From assembly GCF_025464955.1 (NCBI RefSeq), contig NZ_JAODNM010000051.1:1-64000 (forward strand): 64,000 nt of DNA. Direction: 5' to 3'. The notes under the pieces are model-generated. The model ran no database searches. It saw only the letters and a list, made by a program, of their open reading frames with translations, and had not been told where the DNA came from. The translations under genes were made by a program, and so were the position numbers. Shown here piece by piece: positions 1 to 6,139 of this stretch. Positions within the stretch are counted from its first letter, which is position 1; each line of letters opens with the position of its first letter. The stretch is from Amycolatopsis sp. Lineage in GTDB: Bacteria > Actinomycetota > Actinomycetes > Mycobacteriales > Pseudonocardiaceae.

Positions 1-354
1 GACGGATAGTCCGGACGCGATGAGGTGGTCCACCCAGGCCTTGACGCTGCTGGGGGGTCCGAAGTTGTACAGCGGAAGTCCGAGCAGGACGGTGTCTGCT
101 GCCTTGATCTCGTTGACCAGTTCTTCGGCGAGTGCCAACGTGGCGACCTGAGCCGGGTTGCGCTGCTCCGGCGGCACACGCACGGCCAGTCCACCGGCCG
201 CGTCGAGGTGTGGGACGGGGTTGCTGCCCAGGTCCCGGTAGGTGAAGGTGCCTCGGGGGTGCGCGGTGCGCCAGACGTCCGCGGCGCGCGCGGTGAGCTT
301 GCGGCTGACGGACCGGTTGCCCTGGATGCTCGAGTCGATGTGCAGGAGGTGCAT
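1..354 (-). CDS. FMN-dependent NADH-azoreductase-like flavoprotein (N-terminal 118 codons, cut by window edge)
   Basis: The minus strand reads from an ATG at 352-354 out of the window with no stop. The translation opens MHLLHIDSSIQGNRSVSRKL, the flavodoxin-fold start of the AzoR/NQO family (first strand plus phosphate-binding SxxGxxS-type loop). Further on it has LLGLPLYNFGPPSSVKAWVD, the flavin-contacting P-x-Y-N-F-x-x-P segment. Such enzymes reduce quinones or azo dyes with NAD(P)H and FMN in the cytoplasm. The gene is divergent from a MarR regulator, with 87 bp between the two starts carrying inverted repeats. That layout is typical of a MarR-controlled electrophile or quinone response. 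The C-terminus is not visible. Confidence 0.85.
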   Translation of the reverse strand, partial: MHLLHIDSSIQGNRSVSRKLTARAADVWRTAHPRGTFTYRDLGSNPVPHLDAAGGLAVRVPPEQRNPAQVATLALAEELVNEIKAADTVLLGLPLYNFGPPSSVKAWVDHLIASGLSV

Positions 355-375
355 CACTTCACTGCCCCTTCGTAG

Positions 376-423
376 ATGGTTTGTGCGACATCAACCATGT
401 ATAGCACACCGATCCATGGTGTG
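376..423. promoter_or_regulatory. Two inverted repeats between azoreductase and MarR genes (candidate MarR operators)
   Basis: ATGGTT (376-381) pairs with AACCAT (393-398), and CACACC (405-410) pairs with GGTGTG (418-423). Both lie in the divergent promoter region, 22-78 bp upstream of the azoreductase ATG on one side and about 19-66 bp upstream of the marR ATG on the other. MarR dimers bind such palindromes, so autoregulation together with control of the azoreductase is the natural reading. Binding is inferred. Confidence 0.45.
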
Positions 424-441
424 GGCGGGTACACTTGACGT

Positions 442-909
442 ATGGTTTCCGTTCCCGTGGTAAACGCTCCGGTGCATCGCTCCGGCGCGCTTCTCGACCA
501 CCTCGCGCGTCGCGTGCGAGTGCGTTCCGAGGCAGTGCTGACACCGCTGGGTCTGCGGCCGCGTCATCTGGTGGCGCTGACGGTGCTGCGGCATCGCGGC
601 GACTGCACTCAGCAGTCGCTCGCCGCGACGCTGGAGATGGACGGGACCAACATTGTCGGCCTGCTCAACGAGCTCGAGGCCGGGAACCTGATCGAACGAC
701 GACGCTCGCCCGAGGATCGCCGCCGGCACATGGTCGAGCTCACCGACGCCGGCGCGAAGCAGCTCGCGAAGGCCGAATTCGCGCTCGCGGCGGTCGAGGA
801 CGAGGTGCTCGGCGCGCTCGACGAGAGTCAGCGCGAGATGCTGCACGCCCTGCTTCTGCAAGCGGCCCGTGGAGGGGAGACACGCTGCCCCACGGACGTC
901 GACGCCTAG
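442..909 (+). CDS. MarR-family transcriptional regulator
   Basis: A 155-aa protein with the MarR winged helix. The recognition helix region is around residues 55-78 (QQSLAATLEMDGTNIVGLLN), followed by the wing IERRRSPEDRRRHMVELT, whose D-x-R-x4-V-x-L-T pattern is the family hallmark. The length is normal. The gene faces the azoreductase divergently, so it probably represses that gene and itself and is released by an electrophile or aromatic ligand. No ligand can be named from sequence. Confidence 0.9.
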   Translation: MVSVPVVNAPVHRSGALLDHLARRVRVRSEAVLTPLGLRPRHLVALTVLRHRGDCTQQSLAATLEMDGTNIVGLLNELEAGNLIERRRSPEDRRRHMVELTDAGAKQLAKAEFALAAVEDEVLGALDESQREMLHALLLQAARGGETRCPTDVDA

Positions 910-989
910 GTCGCTGGTCTCGAACGGGGTCCCGTGGCCGTTGACCTGGCTGTTGTTGTGTCGGCCGGTCGTTGTCGTGGATGAGCGCG

Positions 990-1149
990 GTCGATGGTTG
1001 GGCAGGTCACCGACGCTGTGGGGTCGGGTGGCCTGGTAGGACGCCTTCCAGGCGAGGCCGGTGTGTCGGGCGCAGCCGGCGGCCAGGTGGGCTTCGTAGT
1101 GGCCGACGGTGATAGAGCGGCCGTTCTGGCAGTACTGCGCCCGGTAGTC
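990..1149 (-). other. Possible coding relic, unidentified
   Basis: Between the MarR gene and the tRNA-like fragment the minus strand has an open stretch with strongly GC-biased third positions (start of reading near 1149: DYRAQYCQNGRSITVGHYEA). It has no clear start and no family I recognise. The flanks contain other gene fragments, so this may be a decayed or truncated gene. The rest of 910-1252 holds nothing else I can support. Confidence 0.2.
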
Positions 1150-1252
1150 AGAGGGCCGGCGGCGCGAGCTACTTCTGGAGGGCCTGGCCTGGAATCTCGT
1201 CGGACGCTGACCTGCTAGGACGCACTGGGCGGACTCGGCAGGACAAGGTCTA

Positions 1253-1301
1253 CTTGCCTGGTAAACAGGAGGTCAGGGGTTCGATCCCCTTGCCGGCTCC
1301 A
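1253..1301 (+). pseudogene. tRNA-Thr(GGU)-like 3' fragment, possible attachment-site remnant
   Basis: The stretch has an anticodon arm with loop CTGGTAA (anticodon GGT). It continues through GGAGGTC, a T-arm AGGGGTTCGATCCCCT and a 3' end TGCCGGCTCCA, closely resembling actinobacterial tRNA-Thr. The matching 5' acceptor strand (GCCGGCA expected) and D-arm are absent upstream. The anticodon stem has a mismatch and the T-loop is one base short, so this is not a functional tRNA. The 3' halves of tRNA genes are commonly duplicated as att sites by integrative elements. The position next to gene relics fits a remnant, but that is inference. Confidence 0.5.
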
Positions 1302-1417
1302 AAGAATGTTCACATGGTCCCCGTTTGGCTTCGGCCGGATGGGGTTTGTGCGTTCGGGAGTATCTCGGTGAGTTGCGCCTGGACTGGTAGCGGCCGGACG
1401 GGGTGGGTTGGGGCTCG

Positions 1418-1565
1418 TCAGTGCCCTGATCGCATGCTCACTTGGGCTGTGTTGCCGTTTCCGAGGTCGAGCAGTAGACGCGCGAGAGTGGCGGCAATCC
1501 AGCTCTCGGCGTCCTGGCCAGACCAGCCCCGATCCTGGATGAGGGAACGGAAGACGTCGCCCGCC
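1418..1565 (-). pseudogene. C-terminal gene relic of unknown family
   Basis: The minus-strand reading GDVFRSLIQDRGWSGQDAES continues with WIAATLARLLLDLGNG and ends at a TGA at 1418-1420. Third positions are GC-rich, as in the real genes nearby, and the text looks like a regulator C-terminus. It is cut off at about 1565, where a glycosyltransferase relic begins on the other strand. I cannot assign a family. Confidence 0.3.
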
Positions 1566-2411
1566 GGTCGATCTGGCCGCGCCCCTGCTCGCGGCCGGTT
1601 TGGGCGTGCCGTCGATCACCTACGGCACCGGACTACTGCTCGAACCCGAACTGCCGCCGCCATGGCCGGCTGGGTCGGGCCGCTGTGGCTGGCCGCCGGA
1701 CTCGAGCCCGATGACAACGCGGGGCTCTATCGGTACGGCTACCTCGACCCGGTGCCGACCAGCCTGCAACCCACGCTTGGTCCGGCAGCCGGTTGCGCCC
1801 GTCCTGTCCGCCCCACCGTGCCCGGGTCTGCCGACGACGGCCTTCCCCCGTGGGCGGAACGACTCGGCAACCGCCCGGTGGTCTACGTGTCCCTCGGCAC
1901 CGTCCCGATCTTCAACCAACCCGGGACTTTCTCCCCGATCCTGGAGGCCCTCGGCACCGAGGACATCGACGTAGTCGTCACCGTCGGGAACACCAATGAC
2001 CCGGCCGAATTCGGACAACTCCCCGCCAATATCCACTTCGAACGGTGGCTGTCGCTGGCCGCGCTCCTCCCGCTGTGCGATGCCGTGGTCTGCCACGGCG
2101 GCGCCGGTACCACGCTGGCTCACGGCCTTCCCTTGGTATTGCTGCCCCGGGGCGCGGATCAGTTCCCCACCGCGGCAGCCTGCCGGCGTGCCGGAGCGGC
2201 TCAGGTGATCACTCCCCGGGAGGTCAGCGCCGACGCCATTCACAGCAGTGTCCACGCTGTCGTGAACAACAGCGACCATCGCGATGCGGCAGTGCGGCTA
2301 CAGGAGGAGATCGAGACGATGCCGTCCGTCGAGTCGGCTGCGCGAGAACTGGTCGACATCGCCCTCAATGCGAAGCGGTTCGGCACCCCATCGACGAGAT
2401 GGACGTCATAG
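1566..2411 (+). pseudogene. GT1 (macrolide/UDP-type) glycosyltransferase, 5'-truncated and frameshifted
   Basis: The C-terminal half of a GT-B glycosyltransferase is intact in one frame: GYLDPVPTSLQP, the strand-turn VVYVSLGTVPIF, and the nucleotide-sugar binding region around CHGGAGTTLAHGLPLVLLPR. The N-terminal acceptor domain is missing. The segment DLAAPLLAAGLGVPSITYGT (from about 1571) lies in a different frame from the rest, with the shift near 1650-1665. The relic resembles the intact paralogue at 20241-21437. No start codon or ribosome binding site suits the remaining frame, so I call it a pseudogene. Confidence 0.75.
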
Positions 2412-2454
2412 TGGAGAAAGCAATGCAGATCTTCGAAAATGCCAGTCGGCAGTG

Positions 2455-3094
2455 TCAATGCAGCGATCCGGCGGGCGTGGTGAGGTCGGTGGTCGTGCTG
2501 AGGGCGGTGTCGACGAGCACGCCGAGGGCGTCGGCGCATCGGTCGACCGACAGACTCGGGGCGTCGGTTCCGGCGGCGGCCACGTGCTCTGGACTGTAGG
2601 GCACGTGGACGAAACCGCCGCGCACGTTGGGGAACCCGGTGGCCAGTAGGTGCATCAGGCCGTAGAACACGTGGTTGCACACGTACGTCCCGGCGGTGTG
2701 GGAGACTGACGCCGGGACGCCCTCCGCTCGGATCGCCGCTGCGCACGCTTTGACGGGCAAGGTGCTGAAGTAGCCGACCGGGCCGTCCGGGACGACGGGG
2801 GTGTCGATCGGTTGCGCGCCCACGTTATCGGGGGATGCGCGCGTCGGCGAGGTTGACGGCGACGCGTTCCAGTGAGACGCCGGGGCGGCCGCCCGCTTGA
2901 CCGACGCAGACGACGAGGTCTGGCCGGTGTTCGCCGATCGCCGGGTGGAGCGCGGGCAGTGAGGCGGCGAACTCGCAGGGTAGTTGGACGGCGATGATCG
3001 GCCGGCGTGTCGCGAGCAGGGAAACCGCCTGTCAGGAGGGATTTACCCGCTCAACACCGAAAGGGGTGAACCCGGTCATCAGGATACGACGCAT
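2455..3094 (-). pseudogene. pcp: Pyrrolidone-carboxylate peptidase (pyroglutamyl peptidase I), inactivated by nonsense and frameshift
   Basis: Three colinear pieces rebuild a normal-length Pcp. ATG at 3092-3094 gives MRRILMTGFTPFGVERVNPS and then TGA where the family has Trp (NPSW). The same frame continues QAVSLLATRRPIIAVQLPCE to RPDLVVCVGQAGGRPGVSLE and ARIP. There five C instead of four (complement 2829-2833) shifts the frame. The next frame resumes DNVGAQPIDTPVVPDGPVGY and runs to a TGA at 2455-2457, including SHTAGTYVCNHVFY with the catalytic Cys (CNH). The intact enzyme removes N-terminal pyroglutamate. Two independent lesions make it a pseudogene unless both are sequencing errors. Confidence 0.8.
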
Positions 3095-3143
3095 ATGCGC
3101 GAGTATGCCCGCGCGCGGCCGAGGCGTGGGGTACCGTCCCCCG

Positions 3144-3956
3144 ATGAATCCCACCGCTTCCTCGGTACGTAAGTCCGCGCGCAGAGTGGTCGGAAGAGGT
3201 CTGCACAAGGTGGCGAGGAAGTTCAGCGACCCGTACGTCGAGGAGCTGAACCGGATCGCCGCCGAACTCCGCGAGGAGATCGTCCGGCAGGGAGACCGCT
3301 GCCTGGACCGCGTCGTCGAATTCGAAATCCGCACCCGACGCGACATGATCTACGCCGGCGACCTCGAGGCGGCCGCGGAGAGCAACCGGTTCGCGTCCGA
3401 GTTCCTCCGTAGCGCCACACCCTTCGCCCGGCCCCAGGAGACCTTGGCCAACGCGCTCCTCCTCGCGCCGGCCGGCGGGATGGCACTGGAATTCGGCGTC
3501 GCCACCGGGAACACGCTGCGAGTGATCGCGGAGTCCCGGGGTGGCAAAGGCGTCTTCGGATTCGACTGGTTCCAGGGGCTGCCCGAGGACTGGATCAACG
3601 GGATGCCCGCCGGGTCGTTCGCCAGGCCCGACCCGCCCGACGTCCCCGGAGCGGAACTGGTGGTGGGCCTGTTCGCCGACAGCCTCCCTGGCTTCCTCGA
3701 CACCCACCCCGGGGACGTGTACTTCCTGCACGTCGACGGCGATCTGTACAGCTCGGCCAAGACCGTGCTCGACCTGGTGGGGCCGCGGCTGCGCCCGGGC
3801 AGCATCGTGCACTTCGACGAGTTCTTCAACTACCCGGGCTGGCAGCAGCACGAGCACAAGGCCTGGCTGGAGTACGTCGAGCGGACCGGTGTCGAATTCG
3901 AGTACGTGGCCTACACCTACGCCGACAACCAGGTGACCGTGCGCATCGGCGGCTGA
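3144..3956 (+). CDS. Class I SAM-dependent methyltransferase (TylF/Methyltransf_24-like)
   Basis: A 270-aa protein from the ATG at 3144; an upstream extension of the frame to 2994 lacks a plausible start. It contains MALEFGVATGNTLRVIAESR (SAM-binding glycine motif, E/D-F-G-V-x-x-G), VFGFDWFQGLPEDW, a VYFLHVDGDLYSS acidic motif and IVHFDEFFNYPGW. This order is seen in macrocin-O-methyltransferase-type proteins. The H-V-D-G-D and D-E residues suggest a metal-dependent O-methyltransferase. The substrate is unknown, and no biosynthetic cluster surrounds it. Confidence 0.75.
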   Translation: MNPTASSVRKSARRVVGRGLHKVARKFSDPYVEELNRIAAELREEIVRQGDRCLDRVVEFEIRTRRDMIYAGDLEAAAESNRFASEFLRSATPFARPQETLANALLLAPAGGMALEFGVATGNTLRVIAESRGGKGVFGFDWFQGLPEDWINGMPAGSFARPDPPDVPGAELVVGLFADSLPGFLDTHPGDVYFLHVDGDLYSSAKTVLDLVGPRLRPGSIVHFDEFFNYPGWQQHEHKAWLEYVERTGVEFEYVAYTYADNQVTVRIGG

Positions 3957-3967
3957 CTTCTCAGCCC

Positions 3968-4645
3968 ATGGCGTCCTTGGCGGCGAAGTTCGTCGTGGGC
4001 AACCCGGTGGACTTGGTGCCGGTGGTGCTCGTCCTCGTCGCGTTGCACCGAGGGCTGCTGCTTTCGCAGTTTCAGCTGCTGTCGCGGACCGACGGCAAGA
4101 CGGGACTGTCCACCGCGCGATGGTGGCAGCAGATCGCCGAGAAGATCTTCAGCACGGCGCGCGGCAGGGGCGCGACGATGGGTGTGCTGATCATCGACAT
4201 CGATGACTTCAAAGGCGTCAACGACCGCTACGGCCACCTGGTCGGTGATCGGGTGCTGCGGGCGGTCGCCGAGGAGATCCAAGGCGAGATCCGCGGCCAG
4301 GACGTGTGCGGCCGGTGGGGCGGGGAAGAATTCGTCGTCGCGATCGCCGATGTCGGCACTCGGGGCAACCTGTTCGCCGTGGCCGAGCGGATCCGGTTGC
4401 GGGTGCGGGGCCTGCGCATCGCCGACGTCCCTGGCGACGAGTCGGCTGAGGTGACGACGACGGTCTCGATTGGTGGCGTGTGCTATCCGTCTCCCGGCCT
4501 GGACAGCGTCGACGATCTTGTCCGTATCGCCGACAACGCGTTGTACCGGGCCAAAAAGTCGGGGCGTGACCAGGTCCGGCTGGTCGACGGGAACCCGCCG
4601 CTCGGGCGGGACCACCCCGCTTTCGTCGAACCCCCGCTCGGGTAG
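3968..4645 (+). CDS. Diguanylate cyclase with almost no sensor region
   Basis: A 225-aa GGDEF protein. It has the intact active-site signature RWGGEEF and, five residues before it, RGQD, which matches the RxxD inhibitory site that binds c-di-GMP. DIDDFKGVNDRYGHLVGDRV carries the metal-binding Asp and the N-D-x-x-G-H motif. The only segment before the catalytic domain is about 35 residues with one hydrophobic stretch (PVDLVPVVLVLVAL). Homologues usually carry a multi-pass or PAS sensor there. It begins 11 bp after the methyltransferase stop with no strong ribosome binding site, so it may be a 5'-truncated gene. The catalytic domain looks functional. Confidence 0.75.
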   Translation: MASLAAKFVVGNPVDLVPVVLVLVALHRGLLLSQFQLLSRTDGKTGLSTARWWQQIAEKIFSTARGRGATMGVLIIDIDDFKGVNDRYGHLVGDRVLRAVAEEIQGEIRGQDVCGRWGGEEFVVAIADVGTRGNLFAVAERIRLRVRGLRIADVPGDESAEVTTTVSIGGVCYPSPGLDSVDDLVRIADNALYRAKKSGRDQVRLVDGNPPLGRDHPAFVEPPLG

Positions 4646-4686
4646 TCACGGTCATCCACGGCAGGGCGTCCTCCACACGTTGACAT

Positions 4687-4702
4687 GTGACCTTTTAGTC
4701 AC
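4687..4702. promoter_or_regulatory. Palindrome upstream of arsR-type gene (candidate operator)
   Basis: GTGAC (4687-4691) and GTCAC (4698-4702) flank CTTTTA, 14 bp before the GTG start of the ArsR-family gene. The position and symmetry fit autorepression by that regulator. Confidence 0.45.
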
Positions 4703-4715
4703 CTATCCTCGCTTA

Positions 4716-5036
4716 GTGACCGACGACGACCTGATCTTCAAGGCGCTCGCCGACTCGACCCGCCGCTTCCTGCTCGACCTGCTGTTCACGCGTGACGGAC
4801 GCACGCTCACCGAACTGGAGTCGGGTCTGGAGATGACCCGATTCGGGGTCATGAAACATCTGCGGGTGCTCGAGGAGGCGGGGCTGGTCGTCACCCGGAA
4901 GTCGGGCCGCGAGAAGTTGCACTTCCTGAACCCGGTCCCCATCCGGCTGATCCACGACCGCTGGATCGACAAATACACCGCGGCACAGGTGTCCGCGCTG
5001 GCCGAGCTGAAAGCCCAATTGGAGGAAGAGCCATGA
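4716..5036 (+). CDS. ArsR-family winged-helix regulator
   Basis: A 106-aa protein from the GTG at 4716 (TDDDLIFKALADSTRRFLLD). It has the ArsR helix-turn-helix LTELESGLEMTRFGVMKHLR, with the recognition helix ending K-H-L, and the wing VVTRKSGREKLHFLN. No metal-binding ELCVC motif is present, so it is probably of the metal-independent subgroup commonly paired with SRPBCC proteins. Its stop overlaps the start of the next gene by four bases (ATGA), showing translational coupling. Confidence 0.9.
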   Translation: MTDDDLIFKALADSTRRFLLDLLFTRDGRTLTELESGLEMTRFGVMKHLRVLEEAGLVVTRKSGREKLHFLNPVPIRLIHDRWIDKYTAAQVSALAELKAQLEEEP

Positions 5037-5545
5037 CCGACACGAAGACCACGCAGGTTTTCCGCGTCTACATCAAAGCCACGCCGCAGGCGATCTGGGA
5101 CGCGATCGTGAAGCCCGAGTGGACGGCGAAATACGGCTACGGCGGCAACGTCGAGTTCGACCTGCGCCCGGGTGGCAAGTTCGCCATCTTCGCCACCGAC
5201 GAGATCAAGAAGTCCGCGGCCGACCAGGGCTACCACCTGCCGGACCTGATGGTCGACGGCGAGGTCATCGAGGCGGACCCGCCGCGCAAACTCGTCCAGA
5301 CCTGGCGGATGGCGATGGACCCGGGGGCGAAGGCCGAGGGCTTCACCCAGCTCACCTACGAGATCACCGAGACCCAGGGAAGCGGCACCAAGCTGACCGT
5401 GATCCACGAAACCGGCGAAGCCAAGAGCGTCGCGGCCATGATCGAGGGCGCCGGCGACTCCCAGAGCGGTGGCGGCGGCTGGCCGTGGATCCTCAGCGAC
5501 CTCAAGACGTTGCTGGAATCAGGCACCGCCCTCGTCGACCACTGA
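5033..5545 (+). CDS. SRPBCC/AHSA1-family protein
   Basis: A 170-aa START-like protein (FRVYIKATPQAIWDAIVKPE at the N-terminus, VEADPPRKLVQTW-type centre, GWPWILSDLKTLLESG C-terminal helix) of the AHSA1/PF08327 type. It is coupled to an ArsR regulator by a four-base overlap, the standard pairing for this family. The fold binds hydrophobic ligands, but the ligand here cannot be told. A strong hairpin follows at 5581. Confidence 0.85.
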   Translation: MTDTKTTQVFRVYIKATPQAIWDAIVKPEWTAKYGYGGNVEFDLRPGGKFAIFATDEIKKSAADQGYHLPDLMVDGEVIEADPPRKLVQTWRMAMDPGAKAEGFTQLTYEITETQGSGTKLTVIHETGEAKSVAAMIEGAGDSQSGGGGWPWILSDLKTLLESGTALVDH

Positions 5546-5580
5546 CGCCCCGGCCCGGCCCTGTGGACGCTGCGCAAAAG

Positions 5581-5635
5581 ACCCCTCGGGGCCACCCTGA
5601 TGGCTTCTAACGCCACAAGGGTGGCCCCGAGGGGT
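5581..5635. terminator. Long hairpin between convergent genes
   Basis: The arm ACCCCTCGGGGCCACCCT (5581-5598) is perfectly complementary to AGGGTGGCCCCGAGGGGT (5618-5635). It lies between the SRPBCC gene and the convergent iron-sulfur protein gene and would act as a bidirectional terminator. Its loop-side sequence recurs in inverted form at 41295-41310, so the element belongs to a dispersed repeat family. Confidence 0.75.
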
Positions 5636-5652
5636 CCTGAACACGAGCCGGA

Positions 5653-6129
5653 CTACATGTTCTTGGCGCCGGCTTTGATGGCGTCGCGGATGCGGGAGTA
5701 GGTGCCGCAGCGGCAGATGTTCCGGATCTCGTCGAGGTCGGCGTCGCCGATCTCGTGTCCGGCGGCCCTGGCCTGCTTGACTTTCGCCACCGCGGCCATG
5801 ATCTGGCCCGGCTGGCAGTAGCCGCACTGCGCGACGTCGATCTCCAGCCAGGCTTCCTGCATCGGGTGCAGGTCCTTGCCGACGGTCGCCGGCAGGCCTT
5901 CGATCGTGGTCACCTCGTCGGTGGCGTTGATCTTCGACACCGGCACCGAGCAGGGGTTGAACGCCTTGCCGTTGATGTGCGAGGTGCAGGCCTTGCAGAC
6001 GTCCAGTCCGCAGCCGTACTTCGGGCCGGTGACGCCGAGCATGTCCCGCAGGACCCACAACAGGCGAACGTCGTCCTCGGCTTCGACGGTGACCTGCTTG
6101 CCGTTGAGTTTGAAGGTGTGGCTTGGCAC
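5653..6129 (-). CDS. iorA: [2Fe-2S] small subunit of isoquinoline 1-oxidoreductase-type molybdenum hydroxylase
   Basis: A 158-aa protein starting at the GTG at 6127-6129, with AGGAG nearby. It carries two [2Fe-2S] sets: C40, C45, C48 and C60 (GCGLDVCKAC, plant-ferredoxin type) and C102, C105, C139 and C141 (CGYCQPGQ and CRCG, alpha-helical type). This subunit passes electrons from the molybdenum cofactor in the large subunit. It lies 10 bp downstream of the large-subunit gene on the same strand. No FAD subunit is present, as in the IorAB group, which hands electrons to a membrane carrier or cytochrome. Confidence 0.9.
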   Translation of the reverse strand: MPSHTFKLNGKQVTVEAEDDVRLLWVLRDMLGVTGPKYGCGLDVCKACTSHINGKAFNPCSVPVSKINATDEVTTIEGLPATVGKDLHPMQEAWLEIDVAQCGYCQPGQIMAAVAKVKQARAAGHEIGDADLDEIRNICRCGTYSRIRDAIKAGAKNM

Positions 6130-6139
6130 GGAAGGCTCC

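Noticed and set aside
1226..1301. Functional tRNA-Thr gene
   Set aside because: The 5' acceptor strand and D-arm are missing, the anticodon stem has a mismatch and the T-loop is one base short.
3032..3094. TGA in pcp as a selenocysteine or recoded Trp codon
   Set aside because: No SECIS-like structure was evident, and a second independent frameshift further down makes simple inactivation more likely.
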